Below the pieces are notes generated by a model. That model worked only from the letters and a program-made list of their open reading frames with translations. It searched no databases and was not told the origin of the DNA. This document shows, one piece after another, positions 28,150 to 36,660 of a DNA stretch of 64,000 nt (the stretch's first letter is position 1; every line of letters starts with the position of its first letter). This DNA is from Komarekiella atlantica HA4396-MV6 (GTDB lineage: Bacteria; Cyanobacteriota; Cyanobacteriia; Cyanobacteriales; Nostocaceae): contig JAHHHK010000033.1 of the NCBI GenBank assembly GCA_019359395.1, positions 1 through 64,000 on the forward strand, written 5' to 3'. The translations under genes and the position numbers were made by a program.

Positions 28150-28344
28150 TATCGCCGGAAGTATTTACTACAACTATAATACTACCATCAAATCTCAAAA
28201 AAATACAACTAAATTCCGACAGACAAATCGGAGTTTAATTTTGTTTTGCTTTGAAAAAGACTGATGGCGCTCTTTTATTACCCTAAATAAAAATACTTGT
28301 AGAACCCAAACGACTGAATCTGTCACAAAATTTTTGAGAGGTTA

Positions 28345-28394
28345 GTAGTAAGCACTTCAGTGCTTAAAAAATCAAGGACTAAAGTCCTTACTAC
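28345..28394. repeat. Interspersed double-hairpin repeat (GTAGTAAGCACTTC family)
   Basis: Two hairpins (AAGCACTTCAGTGCTT and AAGGACTAAAGTCCTT) lie inside an outer inverted pair GTAGTAAG / CTTACTAC. This cloverleaf-like dispersed repeat is frequent between cyanobacterial genes. The rest of the 28150-28472 gap shows no gene. Confidence 0.75.
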
Positions 28395-28472
28395 AAACAC
28401 ATATAACCATCAAAATTAATAAGACAGCCCGCTAAAATTATCCTTAACTCAAGCGTATCAATCTCGAAATCA

Positions 28473-29354
28473 TCATTGTGCGTTGCTGATAATCTGATTC
28501 CAGACAGTGATTACTGCTCGTAACCTCCTTGGTAGGTGCTCTTGAGAAATATCGTTGTACTGAACCGTACCCTCTTGACTGGTGAGAGTGTAAGTGATGA
28601 AATCAGCAGAACCGCTGGGTGCTGGATAACTGAGATTCTTGAAGTCACTAAATTGTCTTCTCTTTAGTAGTCGCTCAAACCGTTTAACTTGTTGTACAGA
28701 AACGCGGCGAACACTACGCTCAGAATCATTAGCATCACCAATCCGCACCCGAATCAAGCGCCCGTCATTGAGTAAAACAGTTTCGTATGTGAAACCAGCA
28801 AAGCCTCCACTAGATATTTCTCGAAACACTACACCTTGGTCTAATGGTGGTGGTAACTCACTTGCGGGAATTGGTACAGGGGCCAGTTTAGTTTCACTAG
28901 CCTTTTCATTTAGCCTGATTACGGAACCCTTTTGACCGGTGTGATAAACCAAACTTTGGTTAGCAGACCCAACAACCACACGCCAACCTGGTACTAAAGC
29001 TTGGGTACAAAATTCATCAGCATTGGCTAATTCTAAACAGCCATTGTTCCAAGTTCGCTGTTGAGCTTCAGTAATAGTTAATTGAGAAATTGGCAGTTGC
29101 AAACGTACAGAGGCGGCTCGTAAAACGGCATTTTTTACAGATTGTGGAAAATTTGCTGGTAGGTTGCTAATGGGATTCTTTGTAGAAGCTAAGCGCAAAG
29201 AATTCCCAGTTTCTAACGAGAGGTTTGCAGAAGCAGCGGAGGCAGTTTTAATTAGAATTAATCCGCTACAAACAGACAAAATGACAGTCAGAAACCAAGC
29301 AGTGACAATTCGTCCTTGATTGCTGGTATGGTTGCCTTTCAAGATATTTTTCAT
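28473..29354 (-). CDS. Conserved cyanobacterial secreted protein of unknown function
   Basis: A 293-residue protein with an N-terminal signal or anchor (hydrophobic stretch about residues 17-38, ending ASAASA). The region about 65-145 (NAVLRAASVRLQLPISQLTI ... WNNGCLELANADEFCTQALVPGWRVVVG) has two conserved Cys that could form a disulfide and looks like a domain I have seen only in cyanobacterial secreted proteins. The C-terminal half (FREISSGGFAGFTYETVLLN onwards) is a separate beta-rich segment. I cannot name a function. It stands alone on its strand. Confidence 0.7.
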   Translation of the reverse strand: MKNILKGNHTSNQGRIVTAWFLTVILSVCSGLILIKTASAASANLSLETGNSLRLASTKNPISNLPANFPQSVKNAVLRAASVRLQLPISQLTITEAQQRTWNNGCLELANADEFCTQALVPGWRVVVGSANQSLVYHTGQKGSVIRLNEKASETKLAPVPIPASELPPPLDQGVVFREISSGGFAGFTYETVLLNDGRLIRVRIGDANDSERSVRRVSVQQVKRFERLLKRRQFSDFKNLSYPAPSGSADFITYTLTSQEGTVQYNDISQEHLPRRLRAVITVWNQIISNAQ

Positions 29355-29909
29355 AGTAATATGATCCAGATTTGGAATTAGCTAGTAATCTGCATATATT
29401 TAGTCAAAAGCCAAAGTACTAATAACTAGCAACTAATGGCAAAAAGCGTTGTAGGATGGAAATCAATACTACTTGAGGTTTTGCATTTTCAACTCGGAAT
29501 TTGGTTTAGAGAAAAGGTTAAAGAGTCAAGGTCAAAGGTTTTTTCTTTCTCCTTTCCGTTCCCCTTTTCCCGCAAAACCCGACAAGTATTGGGATGGAAG
29601 TATAAAATCTAGCCTCAACAATTTAAATTTTTGTTAATTTATCGCAGGTGAATTGGGAATTTATGCATCTATGCAACAAATCTTTATTAGCGTCATTTAT
29701 TTGATTTAGTAATACCCAAAAAAGTACATGCTCCCAAACCGAACTAGCTGGGACTAAATTGGCATCTGTTTTTACCGACTGATGTAAAGATAGACGCGGA
29801 TGTACTGATTGTTTGTTCCTGAGTATTTACAGAAAATTTATAATAAATTACGTAAGTGTTATATATCAAGCAATATTAGGTTTATCTTGTGATTTGGATA
29901 GAGTCGGGC
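29355..29909. other. Gene-free region with degenerate repeats
   Basis: No supported gene. It contains a pyrimidine-rich tract (29540-29572), an AAAGGTTAAAGAGTCAAGG degenerate repeat and a fragment of the AGACGCGA repeat near 29790. It lies just downstream of the truncated gene at 29910-30413, so it may be decayed sequence, but I see no residual coding in frame. Confidence 0.4.
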
Positions 29910-30413
29910 TTAGGCGCTAATTGCTTGCTGTTCAGATTCAGTTAATTGGTTGCTCGGTACATCAAATCTAATAGTGCTAGCCGCCCAATCTTTGAAATCA
30001 GGTGCTAGCCAAACTAGCTTACGAAGAATTTCATCATTGACCCACAACACCAAGGGAAACCGAAACTTTTTCCGAAACTCATTTCGGATGAGATTGGTAC
30101 TGATGATTAGTTGATTAATTGCTACTATGGATTCTAAACCTCGCACCATCAAAGCTTCGGGTTGAGTATCACCAATTGTAGTTACGATAGTCGTATATAG
30201 TGTCTCAAGCTCAGGTGTAAGCAGAATGTCTTGGATGTTAGCTGGTGAAAATTCTGTCAACGAATTCAGTATTTGCTGCTGGGTTGTGACACAGTTACAA
30301 CATGCTAGTATCAGTGAAAACTCTCCAGCCGATACTGTCATTGCTCTTGCTAGACGCTCAGTGGCCGCTGTGGTGCTAACGTTGCCATCTTCTGAATTAC
30401 TTAGACTGATCAT
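29910..30413 (-). CDS. N-terminal fragment of a large ATPase/TPR-type protein (probably truncated)
   Basis: 167 residues that resemble the N-terminal module of large Nostoc proteins in which it is followed by an AAA/NB-type ATPase and TPR or WD repeats. The key stretch is ERLARAMTVSAGEFSLILACCN, then EALMVRGLESI, LIISTNLIRNEFRKKFRFPL, VLWVNDEILRKLVWLAPDFK and WAASTIRFDVP. In the longer proteins a P-loop domain follows later. Here a stop comes right after DVPSNQLTESEQQAISA, so only the first domain remains. It may be a decayed gene or a free-standing regulator domain. The assignment is from memory of family sequences and is not certain. Confidence 0.6.
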   Translation of the reverse strand: MISLSNSEDGNVSTTAATERLARAMTVSAGEFSLILACCNCVTTQQQILNSLTEFSPANIQDILLTPELETLYTTIVTTIGDTQPEALMVRGLESIVAINQLIISTNLIRNEFRKKFRFPLVLWVNDEILRKLVWLAPDFKDWAASTIRFDVPSNQLTESEQQAISA

Positions 30414-30866
30414 TAAAAATCCTGCTTTTATTTTAAAAATAGCTGAGTAATATCCGCTTATCTGTTAACTTTTGGTTACAAATGGGATCTATGTAATTTG
30501 TATGAGATTTTCTCTGTAATACTTAGCATAATCTTACGCATCAGCTAATAAGCGAAGATATTGTGTATTATTCCACATTTACAGTTAAGGGTTAATGTGG
30601 AGGTAATATCAACTGAGTATGGATCAGAGAAGACAGGGAAAAATTAGCAGTAAAATTATTACCGTATACTTCTCTAGATTGTCACATCTGAAGGCGACAC
30701 AGTAGCCATAATTTTAACAATGTCAAAATAAATACTATACAAAGGCTTAACAATAACTTCAGGAAATGAGAGAAAACTTACTGGCTAATGGTTGATGTAG
30801 GGCGATAACGCAACTTATATCTACACATGCCAGTCATTGTTCATAATTTGATGATCTCTGTAGCAA
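30414..30866. other. Divergent promoter region
   Basis: 450 bases between the minus-strand fragment and the plus-strand GHL10 gene. It should carry both promoters. No gene or strong repeat is visible. Confidence 0.4.
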
Positions 30867-32129
30867 ATGATGAAAAGGTTTGTAAAGTGGTGTGTTGAGC
30901 TTCATAATTGGTGGAATACTCGCCAAAGCATAAAGCCGAGGTTGTTTGCCGTCATAGTGACCTTGAGTATGGTGGCTACAGTCATGCTATCGTTCCCGAT
31001 AAACGCTCAAACTGTTCCTCAGAGAGCATCATCATCTGAGTTAAGAGGCGTGTGGTTAACAAATATTGATAGCGATGTGCTGTTTTCAAGCGATCGCCTC
31101 AAGGGATCTTTGCAGCGTCTTGATGAACTCAATTTTAATACTATATATCCAGCGGTTTGGAATTGGGGGTATACACTGTATCCCAGTAAAGTTGCAGCCA
31201 AAGTTATCGGGCGATCGCTCGATCCCACACCCGGACTGCAAGGGCGAGATATTCTCAAAGAAATTGTCGATGTGGGACATCAAAAAGGTTTAACAGTTAT
31301 TCCTTGGTTTGAATTTGGCTTTATGGCGCCAGCGGATTCTCTATTAGCGAAAAATCGTCCTCAATGGCTCACCAGTCGCAGCAACGGTACGCGGATTATT
31401 AAAGAAGGGACACATAATCGCGTTTGGCTAAATCCTTTTCGCCCAGAAGTACAACAGTTCATTCAAGATCTAATTGTTGAAATCGTCAGAAACTACGATA
31501 TCGACGGAATTCAATTTGATGATCATTTTGGCTTGCCATCAGAATTGGGATACGATGCCTATACAGTGGCACTTTATAAAAAAGAACATCGAGGTAGAGC
31601 GCCATCCAAAAATTCTAAAGATCCAGAATGGGTGCGCTGGAGGGCTAACAAAATTACCGACTTTACAAAGCGAGTATTCAAAGCTATCAAAGCCACTAAA
31701 AAAGATTGCCTCGTTTCTGTTGCGCCTAATCCTCAACGTTTCTCCTACGAATACTTTTTAGCAGACTGGCAGAAATGGGAACGTATGGGAATTATCGAAG
31801 AACTGGTTTTGCAGATATATCGAGATGACTTGAATGTCTTTGTCAGCGAATTAGAGTACCCAGAAGTGAAAGCGGCAAAGAGCCATATTCCCGTGAGTAT
31901 CGGCATTCTGGCTGGGTTAAAAAATAGAGCTGTACCAATGCAACAGATTCAGACACAAGTGCAAAAAGTACGCGATCGCAACTTTGCCGGGGTATCATTC
32001 TTTTTCTATGAAACTCTCTGGAACATGAGCAAAGAAAAGCCCCAAGAGCGACAGACTGGCTTCCAAAAAATCTTCCCCACACCAACAGCTTATCCGAATC
32101 TGCTAGCGGGTTGGAAACCATCCACTTAA
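30867..32129 (+). CDS. GHL10-type (DUF187) glycoside hydrolase-like protein, secreted
   Basis: A 420-residue predicted envelope protein. An N-terminal membrane segment or signal (about residues 23-46, ending INAQ) is followed by a TIM-barrel domain. Its motifs are SSELRGVWLTNIDSDVLFSS, LNFNTIYPAVWNWGYTLYPS, GLTVIPWFEFGFMAP, RVWLNPFRPEVQQFI and YDIDGIQFDDHFGLP. Such proteins are distant relatives of family 10-like glycosidases, some acting on peptidoglycan or exopolysaccharides. The acidic residues in FEFGF and QFDDH occupy the expected active-site strands. It is monocistronic with a hairpin at 32144-32187. Substrate unknown. Confidence 0.88.
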   Translation: MMKRFVKWCVELHNWWNTRQSIKPRLFAVIVTLSMVATVMLSFPINAQTVPQRASSSELRGVWLTNIDSDVLFSSDRLKGSLQRLDELNFNTIYPAVWNWGYTLYPSKVAAKVIGRSLDPTPGLQGRDILKEIVDVGHQKGLTVIPWFEFGFMAPADSLLAKNRPQWLTSRSNGTRIIKEGTHNRVWLNPFRPEVQQFIQDLIVEIVRNYDIDGIQFDDHFGLPSELGYDAYTVALYKKEHRGRAPSKNSKDPEWVRWRANKITDFTKRVFKAIKATKKDCLVSVAPNPQRFSYEYFLADWQKWERMGIIEELVLQIYRDDLNVFVSELEYPEVKAAKSHIPVSIGILAGLKNRAVPMQQIQTQVQKVRDRNFAGVSFFFYETLWNMSKEKPQERQTGFQKIFPTPTAYPNLLAGWKPST

Positions 32130-32143
32130 TTTTCTTAACAACC

Positions 32144-32187
32144 TGTCGGTGAACACATCGCTCGATTTCAGTGAAGGTTCACCGACA
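32144..32187 (+). terminator. Inverted repeat after the GHL10 gene
   Basis: A perfect 11-bp stem (TGTCGGTGAAC / GTTCACCGACA) has a 22-base loop and no T run. It lies between convergent genes and may end transcription or stabilise the mRNA. Confidence 0.5.
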
Positions 32188-32213
32188 ATCACTTAAAAAT
32201 CTGTCATAGTCTT

Positions 32214-32405
32214 TTAACTAGCTTGCTGTCCAAATCGTCTCTGTAATTCAGCCTCCGCTTCTTCAATTGTCATCGGCACCTGTTTTGGAGATTGGGTACG
32301 TCTTCTGTCAATGTAAATATGGAATGCTTCATCGTCGTTGCGATGTTCCAAAATATAAGCTCTTAGCTGTTCTAAAGGCATTTGTTGAAAGTTAGGTTTT
32401 GTCAT
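32214..32405 (-). CDS. Small conserved protein (DUF6887-like)
   Basis: A 63-residue protein starting MTKPNFQQMPLEQLRAYILE, continuing HRNDDEAFHIYIDRRRT and ending in an acidic helix (TIEEAEAELQRRFG). It resembles the small cyanobacterial family I know as DUF6887, which often sits right after a DUF6888 gene. The ATG at 32405 overlaps the stop of the preceding small frame in an ATGA, showing translational coupling. The longer reading from a TTG at 32411 is less likely. Function unknown; the pairing recalls toxin-antitoxin architecture, but that is only a guess. Confidence 0.72.
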   Translation of the reverse strand: MTKPNFQQMPLEQLRAYILEHRNDDEAFHIYIDRRRTQSPKQVPMTIEEAEAELQRRFGQQAS

Positions 32406-32578
32406 AACCAAAGAATTTCTCCAGTTGGTGTTACCTCAGCTTCTATTGAATTATTAGCCAAGATATAAATATTTCTGGTGCGCTCGTCCAATCTTACAAG
32501 GTCTATTTGTTTATAAACCCTGGTAAGTTGGGCGCACACTCAAATTGCGGATATTGCTTGTTTGGGTGTTGGTTCCAT
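32402..32578 (-). pseudogene. DUF6888-like small gene interrupted by a TGA codon
   Basis: Read from the ATG at 32578 the frame gives MEPTPKQAISAI, then TGA (32540-32542), then VCAQLTRVYKQIDLV, RLDERTRNIYILANN and so on to a stop at 32402. Both sides of the TGA read like one DUF6888-type protein, so this looks like a nonsense mutation in codon 13. The codon right after the TGA is GTG (32539), so a shortened 45-residue protein could still be made. It overlaps the DUF6887-like gene by four bases. No sequence track lists it because it is short. Confidence 0.6.
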
Positions 32579-32583
32579 AAGCA

Positions 32584-34068
32584 TTATCCTATTCCTAAAC
32601 GCCCAGCCAAGGCGGGAGTCAGGGGCAAGAGCGTGGTAATCATCAAGAATAAAGCCAAAAGCCCCAAAGCGGCTCTGGCATCGTCGGGTTCTGTGACTTC
32701 ATTCAAGCTGGGGCGTTCTGGATCTCGTTGCAAGAAGAAAATCACGATCGCCCAGTACATGGCAAGAACATTACCGAAAGATACTAACGCTAGTAAAATT
32801 AAAGTTGCGATCGTTGCCCGTCTTGCGGTTTTGCGCCCATAAATTGCTTGGACAATGCGTCCACCATCTAGTTGTCCTGCGGGCATCAAGTTCAAAGCGG
32901 TGATTACTAACCCCAACCAACCAATAATTACTAGGGGATGGACACTCACTAGAGACGACTGCAAAGCAGAACCAAGTACAACCCGCGCTAAGCTTCCTAC
33001 TAAAATCGAGCCTTGGAAAAACTGATTGGGCAATTGAAATAAACTGCCTGGGTGAGAAAGTAGCAAGCCAGTGATCAACATTAATAGAGAAACAATACCA
33101 CCGACTGCCGGCCCTGCCAAAGCGATATCAAATAGAACCTTGCGATTGGGTAACAAAGATTCAAAACGGGTAATTGCACCAAAAGAGCCTATTTGCACAG
33201 CAGGTAAAAAGAAGGGCCAGCTGAGGCGGATTTTGTGACGCTGAGCAAGTAACCAATGACCGATTTCGTGAGCTACCAAAATCGCAAATATACCAGCACC
33301 TATAGGCAGGGCTTCTTGAAATCGCCCAGGGTTGGCAAAGAAATCAAAATTCAGTACTAATCCGGCGGCTTCTAGACTTGTGGCAATGGTTGCTACCAAG
33401 AGGACACCTGCAAAGGCTTTTTGCGATAACAACATCGGACGGGGATCATTGCGGCTCGGTAGGACAATGACTACGGGTTTACCGTCTGTGTTTTCCACTA
33501 GAAACAGACGATATTGATCACCAAGGCGTTGCTGTAAACTTGTAGTTAAACGATTGTGAACTTCTTCTGGTTCTCCCCGCAAATTACCTTTAAAAATAGC
33601 TCCATCTTGGTAAGCGATGGTTTCTGTGGCAAAAAACGTATCAATACCGAAAATACCTTTAATTGCATTTAAGTCATCATCCGGTATTGGCGGTACTTCA
33701 GATTTTAATTCTGCAATTACTGCTGACTCTGTAGAATTTGTCTCAGATGAGGAATCAGCATTGAGTCTTTCTGTGGCTCGCTGCTTGAGTAGAGCATCTT
33801 GCCCAGCTGCGCGTAGCTGTCTTCCCAAATATATGTATAGCCCAGCGGAACCGACCACCAAAAACAAGATACCAACTATATTGATATAAATTCCGGCTGC
33901 AAACAATCCAAAAAATAGCAGCCAGGGAGCCATCAACACCACCGACTGTAACCAGGCCAAGATTCCCAGCTTACCAAAAGGTCTGGCGCGATAAAAGCCC
34001 CAGCCCAAAATGCCGAAAGCTACCAGCAGTATTGCTGCAAGGATAGAAGTTTCTGATAAAGTAGACAT
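32584..34068 (-). CDS. Site-2 protease family (M50) membrane metalloprotease
   Basis: A 494-residue intramembrane zinc protease. I start it at the ATG at 34068 (MSTLSETS), preceded by AAAGG/GGAG; the frame upstream to 34272 is not protein-like. Two N-terminal membrane helices are followed by a soluble segment with IPDDDLNAIKGIFGIDTFFA. The catalytic HEIGH lies in ILVAHEIGHWLLAQRH, and the third zinc ligand is the Asp in LNLMPAGQLDGGRIVQAIYG. About eight hydrophobic segments are present in all. The overall plan matches the EGY1-type proteases of cyanobacteria and chloroplasts. Its target in bacteria is unknown. Confidence 0.92.
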   Translation of the reverse strand: MSTLSETSILAAILLVAFGILGWGFYRARPFGKLGILAWLQSVVLMAPWLLFFGLFAAGIYINIVGILFLVVGSAGLYIYLGRQLRAAGQDALLKQRATERLNADSSSETNSTESAVIAELKSEVPPIPDDDLNAIKGIFGIDTFFATETIAYQDGAIFKGNLRGEPEEVHNRLTTSLQQRLGDQYRLFLVENTDGKPVVIVLPSRNDPRPMLLSQKAFAGVLLVATIATSLEAAGLVLNFDFFANPGRFQEALPIGAGIFAILVAHEIGHWLLAQRHKIRLSWPFFLPAVQIGSFGAITRFESLLPNRKVLFDIALAGPAVGGIVSLLMLITGLLLSHPGSLFQLPNQFFQGSILVGSLARVVLGSALQSSLVSVHPLVIIGWLGLVITALNLMPAGQLDGGRIVQAIYGRKTARRATIATLILLALVSFGNVLAMYWAIVIFFLQRDPERPSLNEVTEPDDARAALGLLALFLMITTLLPLTPALAGRLGIG

Positions 34069-34210
34069 CTCCAAACCTTTGCTATTGAGATCAAGCCAGA
34101 ACAAGTCCGGTATTGCAGATACACTTATTAATTTATAACGTTGCCTGTAATCTGCCCAAATTGGAGACAGGCGATCGCACTTTTGGTACAATACGAAACT
34201 ATCTATTGAC

Positions 34211-35497
34211 CTAAAAGCTTTTAATAAAATCAAATAATTGATGGGCCATTTGTAATTTAGAACAGGGTGCAATTTCTAGCTGACGCCCTTGCTTGTCTAA
34301 GAATATCGCTTGATTATGATCGCTGCCAAAACCAGTTTCGGGTTGATCGATGGGATTGGTAACAATAGCATCCAATTTTTTACTGTGCAACTTGTCTAAT
34401 GCTGGTGTAACAATATCTCCAGTTTGTGCCGCAAACCCAATTAACAGCTGATGTGGTTGTTTGAGTTGTGCTAATTGGGCGACGATATCTGGTACAGGTT
34501 CTAGGGGTAGGGCTTGGGGAAGCGATCGCTTGGGCAATTTCTTTGTACTATAATCTTTTGGCTTCACATCTGCTACCGCTGCTGACATCACAATGACATC
34601 AGCGTTGGCTAAATACTCTAGCATGGCGTGCTGCATTTGGTCGGCACTTACAACGGGAATTGCTTGCACTCCCAATGGTACATTCCAAGTGGCTGGGCCA
34701 TGCACGAGGGTGACATTTGCGCCTCGGTGGAGTGCAGCTTGCGCTAAAGCCAATCCCATTTTACCCGTGGCAGGATTGCCAATAAATCTTACTGGGTCAA
34801 GATACTCTCGCGTTCCTCCAGCACTAATTAACACTCTTTTACCTGCTAAATCTCGTTTGCCTTGAGTATGCAACAGCGATTGGATGTAAACTAAAATTTC
34901 TGGGGGTTCTGCCATCCTACCAGCACCAACGCGATCGCACGCCAATAACCCTGACGCTGTATCGACACCATGATATCGACTATCTGTTAATAATTGTTGC
35001 CAATTCCGCTGCACTGCTATTTGTTCCCACATATCCGTATTCATTGCTGGGGCCAACAGCACCGGACAAGTGGAAGCCAACACAGTATTTGTAAGTAAAT
35101 TGTCAGCCATACCGTAGGCTAACTTTGCTAGTGTATTGGCTGTTAAGGGGGCAATTACTAACACATCCGCCCATTCACCTAACTCAATATGTAATGGACG
35201 GGTGTGAGTTGGTTGCCAGAAATCATCATCTGTGTAAGCAGGATGACGGGATAGGGTTGCTAAAGTTAGAGGCTTGATAAATTCTTGCGCCGAACGAGTG
35301 AGAATGACTCGAACTTCTGCACCTGTTTTAAACAGTGTCGAAACTATTTCACAAACTTTGTAGGCGGCGATCCCGCCGCCTACGCCAATTACAACCCTTT
35401 TCAATTTTGGATTTGGCGAAAAGTTGTAGGGAGGGTTTCCCTCCGTGCCAACCTTTTCAAGACGGATTTTGGATTTTGGATTAAGTGGTAATGGCAT
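34211..35497 (-). CDS. coaBC: CoaBC, phosphopantothenoylcysteine synthetase/decarboxylase
   Basis: A bifunctional coenzyme A biosynthesis enzyme of 428 residues. The N-terminal flavoprotein (CoaC) half begins [20 protein letters not shown] and has the substrate-clamp motif PAMNTDMWE. The C-terminal CoaB half has [39 protein letters not shown] with the following KKLPK, and the end region [11 protein letters not shown]. It converts 4'-phosphopantothenate plus Cys to 4'-phosphopantetheine. The first 34 residues are atypical: they are encoded by sequence containing a dispersed-repeat hairpin (GGGAGGGTTTCCCTCC on the plus strand at about 35429-35444) and a TTTTGGATTTTGGATT tract. The start at 35497 is the only ATG. 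Confidence 0.95.
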   Translation of the reverse strand: MPLPLNPKSKIRLEKVGTEGNPPYNFSPNPKLKRVVIGVGGGIAAYKVCEIVSTLFKTGAEVRVILTRSAQEFIKPLTLATLSRHPAYTDDDFWQPTHTRPLHIELGEWADVLVIAPLTANTLAKLAYGMADNLLTNTVLASTCPVLLAPAMNTDMWEQIAVQRNWQQLLTDSRYHGVDTASGLLACDRVGAGRMAEPPEILVYIQSLLHTQGKRDLAGKRVLISAGGTREYLDPVRFIGNPATGKMGLALAQAALHRGANVTLVHGPATWNVPLGVQAIPVVSADQMQHAMLEYLANADVIVMSAAVADVKPKDYSTKKLPKRSLPQALPLEPVPDIVAQLAQLKQPHQLLIGFAAQTGDIVTPALDKLHSKKLDAIVTNPIDQPETGFGSDHNQAIFLDKQGRQLEIAPCSKLQMAHQLFDFIKSF

Positions 35498-35589
35498 TAT
35501 AAGTTTCAGACAACCAAGTAATACATTTAACCTTGATCATCTCTGATTCTAGCCAGTTGACCCAATCTAAAATCTAAAATCAAAAATTG

Positions 35590-35802
35590 TTACGCTTCAT
35601 CGTAGGGTTCCAAGTCTAAGAGGTAGATGTAGGGTTCAACTAACTCTGGACGCTGAAATGCGATCGCTCGTAGTAGATGCCAATCATTCAAACCCTCAAA
35701 AGCATTACTGTAATTATCCAGTTCCAAACGTGTAGCCAACTGTTCTACTTCTGCCGAAGTCATGGCAGCAATTTCTTTCCTGGAAATGCTTAGAGTTGTC
35801 AT
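35590..35802 (-). CDS. DUF2555 family cyanobacterial protein
   Basis: A 70-residue protein highly conserved in cyanobacteria: MTTLSISRKEIAAMTSAEVE, LATRLELDNYSNAFEGLNDW and an end rich in Glu/Tyr/Leu (YIYLLDLEPYDEA). I use the ATG at 35802, which has a GGAGGGG ribosome site about ten bases upstream; the frame extends to 35829. It is soluble and acidic. No function is known to me. It lies about 90 bases upstream of coaBC on the same strand, so co-transcription is possible. Confidence 0.88.
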   Translation of the reverse strand: MTTLSISRKEIAAMTSAEVEQLATRLELDNYSNAFEGLNDWHLLRAIAFQRPELVEPYIYLLDLEPYDEA

Positions 35803-35958
35803 AATGCTTGCCCCTCCCTTATGCAGCACTCGCCTTCAGCATGGGTGAAATTGCGCTATTACGCAGCCACCCAATATATATTACTCATTAGAAGGCGTGG
35901 ATTTCGTGAAATTTTTCAGGATTTATACTAGAATTTATAAAAAATTTGTAACGATCAA

Positions 35959-36573
35959 CTAGTTAATTGCATTCCCGACAAAATTCCGTACCACCTCTAA
36001 CATTTGTGGACTGATTTCATGCCCCATGTCAAATTCGTAATATTCAACTGCCACTCCTTGGGATTCTACAGTCTCTCTGGCTTTTAAGGCAGCTTGTAGT
36101 GGCACAACTTCATCATATTTTCCATGCGCGATTAAAATCGGCGGAATACTACTTTGAGTTACTGTTCCTGCACCAGGATGTAAATATCCGCTCATCACAA
36201 CTAAACCAGCTAGGGGCAAATTTAATCCTACATCTAAAGTCATTGCTCCACCTTGAGAAAATCCGCTCAAAATGGTGCGCGATAGAGGTACGCCAGTACT
36301 ACTCTCTAAAGATTGCAACCAATTTACTAACAGTTGCCGACTTTCTGCTAAGCCCTGATACATATTTTCTGTTCTCAGGTCATACCATGCCCTACCTACA
36401 GGCGAATGGGGATGAGGATAAGGCGCATTAGGAAACATAAACTGATAATCAGGCAGGTTGAAAAATGGCAATAAAGATGCCACATCCTGGGCATTTGCAC
36501 CCCAACCATGCAAAGTCACGATTAAGCCTGCGGGTGGCTGAGAATTTGCGGGAGGAACTGTAATAAATTGCAA
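35959..36573 (-). CDS. Alpha/beta-hydrolase, phospholipase/carboxylesterase family
   Basis: A 204-residue serine esterase of the acyl-protein thioesterase/carboxylesterase type. The oxyanion region is VTLHGWGANAQD and the nucleophile Ser is in SGFSQGGAM near residue 114. The catalytic Asp is in HGKYDEVVP and the His in DMGHEIS. Length and order match the family. No signal peptide is visible, so it is cytoplasmic. The natural ester is not known. It stands alone between DUF2555 and the glycosyltransferase cluster. Confidence 0.9.
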   Translation of the reverse strand: MQFITVPPANSQPPAGLIVTLHGWGANAQDVASLLPFFNLPDYQFMFPNAPYPHPHSPVGRAWYDLRTENMYQGLAESRQLLVNWLQSLESSTGVPLSRTILSGFSQGGAMTLDVGLNLPLAGLVVMSGYLHPGAGTVTQSSIPPILIAHGKYDEVVPLQAALKARETVESQGVAVEYYEFDMGHEISPQMLEVVRNFVGNAIN

Positions 36574-36660
36574 AGACAGGGGTTTGCTCCTTAAATCTTA
36601 CTCTTCTAGTAAATCCTATCTCTTCAACAAGCAGAAAATTTGATTACACAAGAATTATGC

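Noticed and set aside
35341-35392. GGCGGCGATCCCGCCGCC inverted repeat inside coaBC
   Set aside because: It simply encodes the conserved [10 protein letters not shown] flavoprotein motif, so no separate function is needed.
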